Program-made: the position numbers and the translations under genes
Assembly: GCF_000016325.1 (NCBI RefSeq)
Contig: NC_009436.1
Location: 2,108,001-2,172,000 of the forward strand
DNA length: 64,000 nt
Direction of reading: 5' to 3'
Origin: Enterobacter sp. 638
Lineage (GTDB): Bacteria; Pseudomonadota; Gammaproteobacteria; Enterobacterales; Enterobacteriaceae
Shown: positions 9,801-18,217 of the stretch, piece by piece
Position numbering within the stretch: position 1 is the first letter of the stretch
Layout of the letters: each line of letters opens with the position of its first letter
Notes under the pieces: model-generated
What the model was told of the DNA's origin: nothing
What the model saw: the letters and a program-made list of their open reading frames with translations, nothing else
Databases searched by the model: none

Positions 9801-11453
9801 TTATTGGGTGCCGGTCGACTTTTTTAGCGCCAGTCGCGCAGTGAGTCGCAGGCGCAGCAAACGCCACAAAATCCACACCAGCGTGGCGGTGGCGATACCC
9901 GCCGTCAGCAGGTAAGTATCGTTGTAAGCGAGAATGTTTGCCTCAAGCGTGGTGACGGTTTGCAGCTGCGTCACGGCCTGCGTGTTCAGCAGCGCACTGT
10001 CGCCAATCAGGCTTTTGTACAGTTGGGTGTAAATCTGCAGCCGCTCGTTCACCAGCGGATTCAGCGTAGAGAGCTGATCGGCCAGCATGCTGGAGTGGTA
10101 TTTTTCGCGCCAGGTCTGAAAAGTGCCGAGAATAGCGGAACCCAACAGCCCGCCAATGTTCTGGCTCATGCCAAAAAGCACCGAAAAACTCACCAAATTG
10201 CGTGGATCGGCAATGACGCCACCGATGCCTGCCAGCATCGCCGGGGCAAGGAAAAACGCACTCCCAAAGCCGAGCAAAAACTGGCTCAGCATCAGTTGAT
10301 CCGGACGGGTAAGGTTGTTGGACTGGCTATCCAGCAGTGAGGCGACAATCATCAGCGCCAACGACGTCACGATCGGCCAGGCGAGTTTGGTTGGCTTGAT
10401 GGTCAGGCAACTGGCGACAATTCCGCAGGCAATACCGGCAAAAATTGACCACGCCAGATGCGTCATTTGTTCGTTCTGCAAGCCGACATATTGCAGCCAG
10501 CCGATGACGCCGGTATTTTGCTCCGCCAGCACGATGCGGATCAGCAGCATGATCAGTCCCAGACGCAAAATACTGCCGCTGGAGAGCCAGCGCGTATTCA
10601 GCAGGGGGTTGCTGCGGTTATGTTCAAAGACGATGGCCGACACAATTAACACCAGCGACAACGCTAGCGACCAGCCGATCCACGGCGCTTCAAACCACCA
10701 TTCCAGCCGCCCGAGCGACAGCACGGCGCACAGCAGCGCCATTCCCGGTGCCAGCAAAAAGAAAGTGATGAAATCTTTTTTCTCAAACACTTTACGCCGA
10801 TCGCCCGGTGGCAGTTTTAGCGCAATCACGCAGGCAAGCGACACCAGCGCCAGACCCAGTTCAAATAAGTACAGCCCGCGCCATTCGTCGAGCTGCAACA
10901 ATTCAGTCGAAAACAGGCGCGCAATCGGGATCGCCAGCGACGAACCCGTAATGCCAATGGTCAACGCTTTAAGGCGATGCTTCGCGGGCCACGCCTGAAT
11001 CTGATAGTAAATGCCCAGCGAGCTCAGCGCGGCCGCCACCATGCCATGTGCGGCGCGAACCATCAGCGCTGAGCTGAGATCGTTGACGAACAGGTGGAAA
11101 AACGTCACCAGCACATACAGCACCAGAAAACCTTCGGTAAACGCCCGCAGCCCGTACTGCTGGCGGAATTTGACCAGCAGCAGGTTGATTGACACGTTGG
11201 TCATGACGTAAACGGCAGGAAGCCAGGCGATTTCCGTCGACCAGACGGCAAAGGTGCCCTGTAAATTTTGCAGATTGGCGGCCACCATGGCGTTACCCAG
11301 CGCGCCCGTCAGGCAGACCAGCAAGCCCACGATGCCGTAGGCGAAACGTTTAGGTGTACTATGCAGCGGCGTAGAGGGCGAACCCAGCAGGGCGGGTTTT
11401 TCGTGAGGCTGCCACTCGCGAGGAGCATAAGGATCGCGTTGGGGCAGGCGCAT
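9801..11453 (-). CDS. DHA2-family MFS drug transporter, EmrB/FarB-like
   Basis: 550 residues with about 14 predicted transmembrane helices, the topology of the DHA2 (14-TMS) drug:proton antiporter family. An unusual hydrophilic N-terminal extension of about 38 residues (rich in Pro and Arg) precedes the first helix. A large periplasmic-type loop rich in polar residues lies before the last helix, as in EmrB. It is the first gene of the three-gene efflux operon, so it is the likely inner-membrane motor of a proton-driven tripartite pump. No regulator gene adjoins it; ydcF is divergent across 212 bases. The position between hrpA and ydcF, which are close together in E. coli, marks the cassette as an insertion relative to K-12. 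Confidence 0.92.
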   Translation of the reverse strand: MRLPQRDPYAPREWQPHEKPALLGSPSTPLHSTPKRFAYGIVGLLVCLTGALGNAMVAANLQNLQGTFAVWSTEIAWLPAVYVMTNVSINLLLVKFRQQYGLRAFTEGFLVLYVLVTFFHLFVNDLSSALMVRAAHGMVAAALSSLGIYYQIQAWPAKHRLKALTIGITGSSLAIPIARLFSTELLQLDEWRGLYLFELGLALVSLACVIALKLPPGDRRKVFEKKDFITFFLLAPGMALLCAVLSLGRLEWWFEAPWIGWSLALSLVLIVSAIVFEHNRSNPLLNTRWLSSGSILRLGLIMLLIRIVLAEQNTGVIGWLQYVGLQNEQMTHLAWSIFAGIACGIVASCLTIKPTKLAWPIVTSLALMIVASLLDSQSNNLTRPDQLMLSQFLLGFGSAFFLAPAMLAGIGGVIADPRNLVSFSVLFGMSQNIGGLLGSAILGTFQTWREKYHSSMLADQLSTLNPLVNERLQIYTQLYKSLIGDSALLNTQAVTQLQTVTTLEANILAYNDTYLLTAGIATATLVWILWRLLRLRLTARLALKKSTGTQ

Positions 11454-11665
11454 AGCGTCGATTACCTTTACAAAGTTCTAATAATTAGTGGGCTAATGAT
11501 TCTACGTCTGACGCAAATCATAATTCAAGTGAATATGAATAATGTCTTTAAATCAAATATGTTTACATCATTTAGGCGGGATGGCGCAGGTGGCTTTCGG
11601 AGAGATCCCCTGTTCTGACATCATGCACGCGTTACCCTGACGGAAAGAAATGCAAGGAGGTAGAG

Positions 11666-12460
11666 ATGACGATGACACTTTTCCCGTGCTTGCCCGAGCC
11701 GACGCTGGCGGCAATCAATACGGTTGGTGAATGGCTCGCGCAGGATGATTATCAGCCGGGAGAATCCGTTGATAGCGTTATTCTGGCGGGGAACGCGGTG
11801 ATCCCGACCATTGATGCCGCTTGCCGCGTGGCGTCAGAGCAGGGCGTTCCGCTGTTGATCAGCGGAGGCATCGGCCACTCGACCACCTTTCTCTATGCTG
11901 CAACGGCGCGTCACCCGCGCTACAACACTGTACCGACCACCGGACGTGCAGAAGCCGCGATTCTGGCGGATATCGCCCGTCAGTTCTGGAACATTCCGGA
12001 TGAACGTCTGCAGGTCGAAGACCAGTCGACCAACTGTGGCGAAAACGCGCGCTATAGTCGCGACATTTTACAGCAACATCCGCCCCTGCCTGGCCGGGTG
12101 CTGGTGGTGCAAGATCCCACCATGCAGCGGCGCACCATGGCGACGTTTGCGCGTGTCTCTCGCGATGACTCTTTTTCGCCGCAGTGGGTGAGCCATCCGG
12201 GGGTTATCCCGCGTCTGCAAAATAGCGAAGACGGCCTGGTGTTTTGCGACGGAGGCGAGGGGCTGTGGCCAGTGGAGCGGTATTTATCGCTGGTGCTTGG
12301 TGAGTTGCCGCGCCTGCGGGACGACGTCGACGGCTATGGACCGATAGGCCGCGATTTTATCGTCCATGTGGAGATTCCTGCCGAGGTGCGGTCCGCATGG
12401 CAGATTTTGCGCCACGACAGCACGCTCACCGATGCGCTGGTGAGTCGCTCGCTGCTGTGA
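11666..12460 (+). CDS. ydcF: YdcF, DUF218 (ElyC/SanA/YdcF) family protein
   Basis: 264 residues, close to E. coli YdcF. The fold is Rossmann-like: an early [13 protein letters not shown] strand, ISGGIGHST, then the conserved [13 protein letters not shown] segment followed by [18 protein letters not shown], the DUF218 hallmark. E. coli YdcF has been reported to bind S-adenosylmethionine, but no reaction is established. The start is fixed by a strong AAGGAGG at 11654-11660, 5 bases before the ATG. A second in-frame ATG two codons later is less well spaced. It is monocistronic, followed by a long hairpin at 12465-12498, and sits between hrpA and aldA as in E. coli. Confidence 0.93.
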   Translation: MTMTLFPCLPEPTLAAINTVGEWLAQDDYQPGESVDSVILAGNAVIPTIDAACRVASEQGVPLLISGGIGHSTTFLYAATARHPRYNTVPTTGRAEAAILADIARQFWNIPDERLQVEDQSTNCGENARYSRDILQQHPPLPGRVLVVQDPTMQRRTMATFARVSRDDSFSPQWVSHPGVIPRLQNSEDGLVFCDGGEGLWPVERYLSLVLGELPRLRDDVDGYGPIGRDFIVHVEIPAEVRSAWQILRHDSTLTDALVSRSLL

Positions 12461-12464
12461 CAGT

Positions 12465-12504
12465 TGCCCGTTTGCGCACCCTTTCACGCAAACGGGCACT
12501 TTAT
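12465..12504 (+). terminator. terminator-like hairpin after ydcF
   Basis: A perfect 12-base stem, TGCCCGTTTGCG (12465-12476) and CGCAAACGGGCA (12487-12498), starts 4 bases after the ydcF stop. The tail, CTTTATG, is only moderately T-rich. Confidence 0.7.
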
Positions 12505-12657
12505 GTTGTCGGGTTGTAACTTTTTTAGTCTGCTGACCCGTTTCTTTTATGAGATATCTCACAAAAACAGCGCGATAGAATAGGAATGTCGGCTCTTGCT
12601 TGTAGTTTTTAACAATAAATTTACTTGTTAAAAACAGTGCAATTACAGGAGCAGGTC

Positions 12658-14097
12658 ATGACAGTACCCGTACAACATCCTATGTATATCGATGGACAGT
12701 TTGTTGCCTGGCAAGGTGAAGCCTGGATTGACGTGATCAATCCGGCGACCGAAGAGGTCATTTCCCGTATTCCCGATGGTCGCGCCGACGACGCCCGTAA
12801 GGCGATCGACGCGGCCGATCGTGCTCAGCCCGCCTGGGAAGCGCTCCCGGCCATTGAACGTGCAAACTGGCTACGCAAAATTTCAACTGGGATCCGCGAA
12901 CGGGCCAGCGAAATCAGCGCGCTGATCGTCGCCGAGGGCGGCAAAATCCAACAACTGGCCGAGGTGGAAGTGAATTTCACCGCGGACTACATCGATTACA
13001 TGGCGGAATGGGCGCGTCGTTACGAGGGCGAAATCCTGCAAAGCGATCGCCCCGGCGAAAATATTCTGGTCTTTAAACGCGCACTGGGCGTGACGACCGG
13101 CATTCTGCCGTGGAATTTCCCGTTCTTCCTGATTGCCCGCAAGCTGGCACCGGCGCTGCTGACCGGCAATACCATCGTTATCAAACCGAGCGAATTCACG
13201 CCCAATAACGCCATCGCCTTTGCCAAAATTGTGGATGACATTGGCCTGCCAAAGGGGGTGTTTAACCTGGTGCTGGGGCGCGGTGAAACGGTCGGCCAGG
13301 AACTGGCGGGCAACCCGAAAGTCGCCATGGTCAGCATGACCGGTAGCGTGACGGCGGGTGAGAAAATCATGGCCGCCGCGGCGAAAAATATCACCAAAGT
13401 GTGCCTTGAGCTGGGCGGTAAAGCGCCGGCTATCGTGATGGACGACGCCGATCTGGATCTGGCGGTGAAAGCGATTGTTGATTCCCGCGTCATCAATACC
13501 GGACAGGTGTGTAACTGCGCGGAACGCGTGTATGTGCAAAAAGGCATTTACGATCGGTTTGTGAATCGTCTGGGTGAGGCGATGAAAGCGGTGCAGTTTG
13601 GCAATCCGGCGGAACGCACTGATATCGCGATGGGACCGCTGATCAACGCGGCGGCGCTGGAACGTGTCGAGCAAAAAGTGGCGCGTGCGGTGCAGGAAGG
13701 GGCAAAAGTGGTGTTGGGCGGTCAGGCTGTTGAAGGCAAAGGCTATTACTATCCGCCGACGCTGCTGCTGGATGTGCGTCAGGAGATGACCATTATGCAT
13801 GAAGAAACCTTCGGTCCGGTGCTGCCGGTGGTGGCATTTGATACGCTCGAAGAGGCGCTGACCATGGCTAACGATAGCGAATATGGTCTGACGTCGTCGA
13901 TTTATACGCAGAATCTGAACGTGGCGATGAAAGCGATCAAAGGGCTGAAATTCGGCGAGACATACATCAACCGTGAGAACTTCGAAGCGATGCAGGGGTT
14001 CCATGCGGGATGGCGTAAATCGGGGATCGGTGGCGCGGACGGTAAACACGGATTGAATGAGTATTTGCAAACGCAGGTGGTGTATTTGCAGTCGTGA
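12658..14097 (+). CDS. aldA: lactaldehyde/glycolaldehyde dehydrogenase AldA
   Basis: 479 residues, identical in length to E. coli AldA, an NAD-dependent aldehyde dehydrogenase that oxidises L-lactaldehyde (fucose and rhamnose breakdown) and glycolaldehyde. The catalytic Cys is residue 285 in GQVCNC, the same position as in E. coli. The glutamate motif LELGGKAP and the NAD-site sequence GILPWNFPFF are intact. I place the start at the ATG after CAGGAG, giving the E. coli N-terminus; a TTG 33 bases upstream would also be in frame but has no support. The 5' region contains a 12-base palindrome, TGAGATATCTCA, at 12550-12561, which may be a regulator site. No obvious terminator follows. Confidence 0.97.
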   Translation: MTVPVQHPMYIDGQFVAWQGEAWIDVINPATEEVISRIPDGRADDARKAIDAADRAQPAWEALPAIERANWLRKISTGIRERASEISALIVAEGGKIQQLAEVEVNFTADYIDYMAEWARRYEGEILQSDRPGENILVFKRALGVTTGILPWNFPFFLIARKLAPALLTGNTIVIKPSEFTPNNAIAFAKIVDDIGLPKGVFNLVLGRGETVGQELAGNPKVAMVSMTGSVTAGEKIMAAAAKNITKVCLELGGKAPAIVMDDADLDLAVKAIVDSRVINTGQVCNCAERVYVQKGIYDRFVNRLGEAMKAVQFGNPAERTDIAMGPLINAAALERVEQKVARAVQEGAKVVLGGQAVEGKGYYYPPTLLLDVRQEMTIMHEETFGPVLPVVAFDTLEEALTMANDSEYGLTSSIYTQNLNVAMKAIKGLKFGETYINRENFEAMQGFHAGWRKSGIGGADGKHGLNEYLQTQVVYLQS

Positions 14098-14223
14098 GTT
14101 GAGCCTCAGTTTCTGGGGGCTGTTAAACGTGTGGCTGCGTTGGGTATGCCTTTGGGTCTATATGCAGCGGGGTGAGTTATTTCATTCACTTTATGTTGGC
14201 TGCTGCTCTGTAGCACTGAAACG

Positions 14224-14281
14224 GTGAACGTGCCGGGGCGGCTAAGTCAACGCCGCCCTGGCGACCCGGGCTCCCGGCAAG
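14224..14281. repeat. dispersed palindromic repeat, copy B (inverted relative to A)
   Basis: The sequence aligns with the reverse complement of 7140-7198: GTGAACGTGCC at one end and CCCGG...CCGGCAAG at the other. Its stem GCCGGGGCGGC / GCCGCCCTGGC has one G-T-type mismatch. It lies between convergent aldA and the hydrolase gene, 5 bases from the latter's stop. Confidence 0.8.
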
Positions 14282-14285
14282 AGAA

Positions 14286-15212
14286 TCACACTTTGGTGGC
14301 GATCCAGTTCATCATCAGTTCTGGCCATATGGCGGCTGGCAGACCCTGCGCATCGCGGATGCCGAATCCGTGCTTTCCGCGTTCAAACAGGTGCATTTCA
14401 ACGGGCACATCCAGACGCCGCAGGGCGGTGAACATCTCCAGACTGTTTTCAACTTTAACCGCTGGATCGTCGATAGCATGGAGCAGGAATGTCGGCGGGG
14501 TGTCTTTTTCCGCTCTGTCCTCCAGCGAATAGCGGTGGATTTGCACGGGTGTTGGGTTGTCGCCAATCAGCTCATGACGCGAGCCCGGATGATCGATATC
14601 GGCGTGCATGGTGATGACCGGATAGACCAGCGCCATAAACGCCGGGCGCGCGCTCAGTTCATCGGCGGTATCGATGGCCTGATAAACCTGCTCGTTAAAC
14701 CGTGTGCCAAGGCTGGCAGCCACATGACCCCCTGCGGAAAATCCCAGTACGCCGATACGCTCAGGATCGAGTTTCCACTCCTGCGCATTTGCACGGACAA
14801 TGCGCATCGCACGCTGTACGTCGGCCAGTGGGGCGTCAGCGCCTTCCTGGTGCCCGTCGCCTGGCATGCGATAGGTCATTACAAACAAGGTGTAACCGCG
14901 AGCATTGAAGAAGGGGGCCAGTGCACTGCCTTCTTTATCGAGCACGACGCGGCGATAGGACCCGCCGGGGGTGACCAGAATGCCGACGCCGTTGGGCTTA
15001 TCGGGGGCATAGACGGTGATTTCAGGGGCGCGAATCCCGGTGACGGAACGGTCATAATCAGACGTGCCGGTATAGCGCGGTTCGGGCGTGAAAACCGCGT
15101 CGCTACTGGCGGCGCCCGGCGCTTCGCCATGAGGCCAGACGGTAAACGTTGCTGAGTGAGCGACGGCGTGGGCCATCATTTTTTCTAACGCGGCACGGCT
15201 CAGAGTTTCCAT
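14286..15212 (-). CDS. alpha/beta hydrolase, esterase-like
   Basis: 308 residues with the alpha/beta hydrolase core. The nucleophile elbow is GFSAGG (G-x-S-x-G), an Asp is likely at HAIDDPAVKVENS, and the catalytic His is in ERGKHGFGI. The oxyanion strand reads GVGILVTPGGSYRRV, with PGGSY in place of the HGGG typical of hormone-sensitive-lipase types. This pattern resembles BD-FAE and acetylxylan-esterase-like enzymes. There is no clear signal peptide, so it is probably cytoplasmic. A GGGAG lies about 8 bases before the ATG. It stands alone between aldA and gapC, where E. coli K-12 has nothing comparable. The natural substrate is unknown; de-esterification of a sugar or aryl ester is possible but not shown. 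Confidence 0.88.
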   Translation of the reverse strand: METLSRAALEKMMAHAVAHSATFTVWPHGEAPGAASSDAVFTPEPRYTGTSDYDRSVTGIRAPEITVYAPDKPNGVGILVTPGGSYRRVVLDKEGSALAPFFNARGYTLFVMTYRMPGDGHQEGADAPLADVQRAMRIVRANAQEWKLDPERIGVLGFSAGGHVAASLGTRFNEQVYQAIDTADELSARPAFMALVYPVITMHADIDHPGSRHELIGDNPTPVQIHRYSLEDRAEKDTPPTFLLHAIDDPAVKVENSLEMFTALRRLDVPVEMHLFERGKHGFGIRDAQGLPAAIWPELMMNWIATKV

Positions 15213-15285
15213 CGAAACACTCCCTTAACTGGAAACCGAACGTTATAGCACAGTTAAATAATTGAAAACCGGAAGGGATTCACAA

Positions 15286-15312
15286 CCAGCGGACAGCCAG
15301 GCTGTCCGCTGG
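15286..15312 (-). terminator. hairpin terminator of gapC
   Basis: A perfect 12-base stem (CCAGCGGACAGC and GCTGTCCGCTGG) with a 3-base loop lies 5 bases past the gapC stop. The minus-strand tail, TTGTGAATCCCTTCC, is weak in T. Confidence 0.65.
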
Positions 15313-15317
15313 GCGAA

Positions 15318-16319
15318 TTACAGCGCGGCGAACTTATCAAGCGTGCGAACTAACTGCGTAACAAACCCGTATTCGTTGTCATACCAGGCAACGGTTTTCA
15401 CCAGTTGCACGTCACCCGCCTCCGTGACTTCGGTCTGGGTGGCATCGAATATCGAGCCAAAATGCGATCCAATCACATCTGACGACACAATTTCTTCGTC
15501 GGTATAGCCAAAGGATTCGTTATTCTCCGTCGCCTTTTTAAGCGCATTATGAATGTCATCTACGCTGACTTTCTTCTCAAGAATCGTCACCAGTTCGGTG
15601 ACGGAACCGGTTTTCACGGGTACGCGCTGAGCATGGCCTTTTAGCTTGCCGACGAGTGCCGGAATGACCAGCCCGATGGCTTTCGCCGCGCCCGTAGTAT
15701 GTGGAATGATATTTTCTGCCGCCGCTCGCGAGGCGCGAAGATCTTTGCCCCGAGGCCCATCCACCAGCGCTTGCGTACCGGTATAGGCGTGAATAGTGGT
15801 CATGGTGCCGACCTTAATGCCAAAACTGTCCTGAAGCGCTTTTGCCATGGGCGCCAGGCAGTTGGTGGTGCAGGACGCGACAGAAATGATGGTGTCGCTG
15901 GCGTTTATCGTGTCGTCATTCACGTTAAAGACGATCGTTTTCATGTCACCCGCTGGCGCTGAAATCAGCACTTTCTTCGCGCCGGCGTCCAGATGCGCTT
16001 TTGATTTTTCCTCTGAGGTGTAGAAACCGGTACATTCAACGACGACGTCAACGCCTGCCGATGTCCACGGAATGTGTTTGGCCTCTTTCTCGGCGTACAC
16101 CGCGATCGACTGACCATCGACAATCAGCGAGTCTTCAGTGAAATCGACGCTCCAGGGAAAAGGGCCGTAGTTAGAATCGTGTTTGAGCAGGTAGGCCAGC
16201 ACTTTGGGTGACGTGAGGTCGTTAATGGCGACGACGGTATTGCTGTCCTGAGTTTCAAGCAAACGACGTAAAACCAAGCGTCCGATGCGACCGAATCCGT
16301 TAATGCCAATTTTACTCAT
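15318..16319 (-). CDS. gapC: glyceraldehyde-3-phosphate dehydrogenase GapC
   Basis: 333 residues of a complete phosphorylating GAPDH. It has the NAD-binding [10 protein letters not shown] at the N-terminus, catalytic SCTTNCLAP, the partner His in TIHAYTG, and the C-terminal WYDNEYG motif. The start is at [10 protein letters not shown], where the mRNA has CAGGAGTCAACC before the ATG; a longer reading with 15 extra residues has no support. In E. coli K-12 the gene at this place (gapC, next to aldA and cybB) is a pseudogene; here every key motif is intact. Its role beside the main GapA enzyme is uncertain. Confidence 0.95.
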   Translation of the reverse strand: MSKIGINGFGRIGRLVLRRLLETQDSNTVVAINDLTSPKVLAYLLKHDSNYGPFPWSVDFTEDSLIVDGQSIAVYAEKEAKHIPWTSAGVDVVVECTGFYTSEEKSKAHLDAGAKKVLISAPAGDMKTIVFNVNDDTINASDTIISVASCTTNCLAPMAKALQDSFGIKVGTMTTIHAYTGTQALVDGPRGKDLRASRAAAENIIPHTTGAAKAIGLVIPALVGKLKGHAQRVPVKTGSVTELVTILEKKVSVDDIHNALKKATENNESFGYTDEEIVSSDVIGSHFGSIFDATQTEVTEAGDVQLVKTVAWYDNEYGFVTQLVRTLDKFAAL

Positions 16320-16511
16320 GGTTGACTCCTGTATGAACTGAACGATGCGACAGTTTGAACTCATCCAGGCTTAGTCCATGTCAGCGCGTGAGGCAATTGA
16401 AGATGCTTCATGCGCAGGCGAAGTTTTTGAAAACACATAAAGAAAACTTAATGAATTTTAAAGGAAAGGCCGCTATGTTGACTCTTTCTTTGTACCGTTT
16501 CAGGAATTCAT

Positions 16512-17042
16512 ATGCGTAATAAATATACTGGCCTGCAAATTGGCATTCACTGGCTGGTGTTTCTTTTGGTTGTCGTGGCGTATTGCGCCATGGAATTTCG
16601 CGGCTTTTTCCCGCGCAGCGCGCGCCCGCTGATTAACATGATTCACGTCTCTTGCGGGATCTCTATTCTGGTGCTGATGGTCGCTCGCCTGCTGGTGCGC
16701 CTGAAGTTCCCTGCGCCGCCGATTCAACCAAAACCTAAAGCCATGATCACCGGCATGTCGCATCTGGGGCATTTGATTGTTTACCTGCTGTTTATTGCGC
16801 TACCCATTATCGGCCTGGTGATGATGTACAACCGAGGCAACGACTGGTTTGCTTTCGGAATGGTGATGCCTCACGCTGCACAAGCCAATTTTGATCTGGT
16901 GGATACGATGAAATCCTGGCACGAGACGCTGGCAAATTTGGGCTATTTCGTGATTGGTTTGCATGCTTTTGCGGCCCTGCTGCACCACTATTACTGGAAA
17001 GACAACACGCTGCTGCGCATGATGCCGAAAAAACGATCCTGA
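16512..17042 (+). CDS. cybB: cytochrome b561 CybB
   Basis: 176 residues with four transmembrane helices and paired His in the helices (near residues 11, 46 and 140-160: WLVF preceded by IH, NMIHVSCG, HAFAALLHH). These are the heme b ligands of the bacterial b561 family. E. coli CybB is 176 residues and acts as superoxide:ubiquinone oxidoreductase in the inner membrane. An AGGA lies just before the ATG. It is monocistronic with a strong terminator at 17062-17089, and keeps its E. coli position next to gapC. Confidence 0.94.
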   Translation: MRNKYTGLQIGIHWLVFLLVVVAYCAMEFRGFFPRSARPLINMIHVSCGISILVLMVARLLVRLKFPAPPIQPKPKAMITGMSHLGHLIVYLLFIALPIIGLVMMYNRGNDWFAFGMVMPHAAQANFDLVDTMKSWHETLANLGYFVIGLHAFAALLHHYYWKDNTLLRMMPKKRS

Positions 17043-17061
17043 TCGCTTCTTCCTCTCCTCG

Positions 17062-17089
17062 AACCCGCTGCCTGTCAGCGGGTTTTTTT
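17062..17089 (+). terminator. Rho-independent terminator of cybB
   Basis: The stem AACCCGCTG (17062-17070) / CAGCGGGTT (17076-17084) with loop CCTGT runs into seven T. Confidence 0.92.
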
Positions 17090-17171
17090 GTGATCGTCGA
17101 TACCTTTTGGCAGCGTAAAACCGCGCAGCATCACATTTTTCTATTGTTTCCTGTGTGTTATTCACTCAATG

Positions 17172-17194
17172 GATATAAAGAGTATATCTATAAT
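17172..17194 (+). promoter_or_regulatory. candidate promoter with inverted-repeat operator
   Basis: A perfect TATAAT lies at 17189-17194. An inverted repeat, GATATA-AAGAG-TATATC (17172-17188), abuts it upstream, inside the -10/-35 spacer, a place suited to a repressor. The -35 is weak (TCAATG at 17166-17171). Which regulator binds is unknown. It precedes the SDR and MHS-transporter pair. Confidence 0.45.
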
Positions 17195-17215
17195 AGAGAC
17201 AGTGAAGGGGTGGCG

Positions 17216-18217
17216 ATGAAAATTGTACTCACAGGTTCCGCCGGGCGAATTGGTCACACGATTGCACTCCAGTTGCTGGTAGAGGGGCATCAAGTAACCG
17301 GAATTGACCTTGCGCCCGCAAGAATAGAGCATGCGCATTATCACCATGTGCAATGCCCATTTGAGCAGGCAGAGATGCTTAACGATGCGGTGAAGGGCGC
17401 AGACGTTCTGCTGCACATTGGCGCGATGATGTCGTGGCATCCAAAAGATAATGCTGCGATGTTCCACGCCAATGTTACCGCTACCCAGTGGCTGTTGGAC
17501 GCCGCCCGGGGGGCAGGCGTGAAGCGCTTTGTTTTCGCCAGCAGTGGCGAAGTGTATCCAGAAGTTCGCGCGCAATTTCAGCCCGTGACGGAAGACCATC
17601 CGCGCAACCCGGTTTCGTTCTATGGCCTCACCAAAAAGCTGGCGGAAGATCTCGTGCTGTTTTATCAGCAGCAGGGGCTGGAAACAGTGATTTTGCGTTT
17701 TCCGCACACCCAATCCATTGATGAACTGCTTGATCCTGACAGCTTCTTTTCGGGACCGCGCTTTTTCCTGGACGGTAAAATTCGCCAGATGCGTTCGTTT
17801 GGCAATGATGTCGTGGCCGACAAACTGCAAACAGTGCGCGATCGGCTGGGTGGCCCGGCCATGATTGTCCAGTACGGCGAAGACGATAATCTGCCATACC
17901 AGATGCATATTGCTGATGTGCGCGATACGGCGGACGGTGTCATTCTGGCGATGACGCATCCGCGGGCGGCGAACGGCATTTATAATCTTGGCACTGATGA
18001 GCCAGTCGCATTTGAAGATATGCTCCCGGTGATGGCGCAGGCAACCGGATTGCCGCTGATTGATGTCACGATGCCAGGCAAAGCCGTGCGATTTAAAACC
18101 AGCAACCAGAAAATTAAGCGCGAACTGGGCTACCAGCCTCGTTTCACCTTTCCTGACATGATCGCGCAAGCCGCACGACTCACCGTTTACAGACATAATA
18201 CAAAGGAGAGTGTATGA
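17216..18217 (+). CDS. NAD(P)-dependent SDR epimerase/dehydratase-type enzyme
   Basis: 333 residues. It is an extended short-chain dehydrogenase: the N-terminal Rossmann motif is TGSAGRIG, a Ser lies in FASSGEVYPE, and the active YxxxK is YGLTK. The C-terminal substrate lobe ends with KIKRELGYQPRF, typical of NDP-sugar epimerase-like members. The start is the ATG at 17216 after GAAGGGG; the longer in-frame reading lacks support. The stop overlaps the start of the MHS transporter gene by 4 bases, so the enzyme probably acts on something the transporter imports, such as a sugar acid or polyol. The substrate cannot be named. Neither gene is part of the K-12 order here (cybB to trg). Confidence 0.85.
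   Translation: MKIVLTGSAGRIGHTIALQLLVEGHQVTGIDLAPARIEHAHYHHVQCPFEQAEMLNDAVKGADVLLHIGAMMSWHPKDNAAMFHANVTATQWLLDAARGAGVKRFVFASSGEVYPEVRAQFQPVTEDHPRNPVSFYGLTKKLAEDLVLFYQQQGLETVILRFPHTQSIDELLDPDSFFSGPRFFLDGKIRQMRSFGNDVVADKLQTVRDRLGGPAMIVQYGEDDNLPYQMHIADVRDTADGVILAMTHPRAANGIYNLGTDEPVAFEDMLPVMAQATGLPLIDVTMPGKAVRFKTSNQKIKRELGYQPRFTFPDMIAQAARLTVYRHNTKESV

Noticed and set aside
12625..12657. TTG start extending AldA by 11 residues
   Set aside because: No ribosome site; the ATG at 12658 has CAGGAG and gives the E. coli N-terminus and catalytic Cys 285.
12883..14070. 395-codon minus-strand ORF inside aldA
   Set aside because: It is the antisense shadow of a certain gene, His/Arg-rich and without a ribosome site; shadow ORFs follow from the codon bias.
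17043..17215. hokB/sokB toxin-antitoxin or RydC sRNA near cybB, as in E. coli
   Set aside because: Neither the Hok-like ORF nor the RydC sequence as I remember it can be found in the gap.
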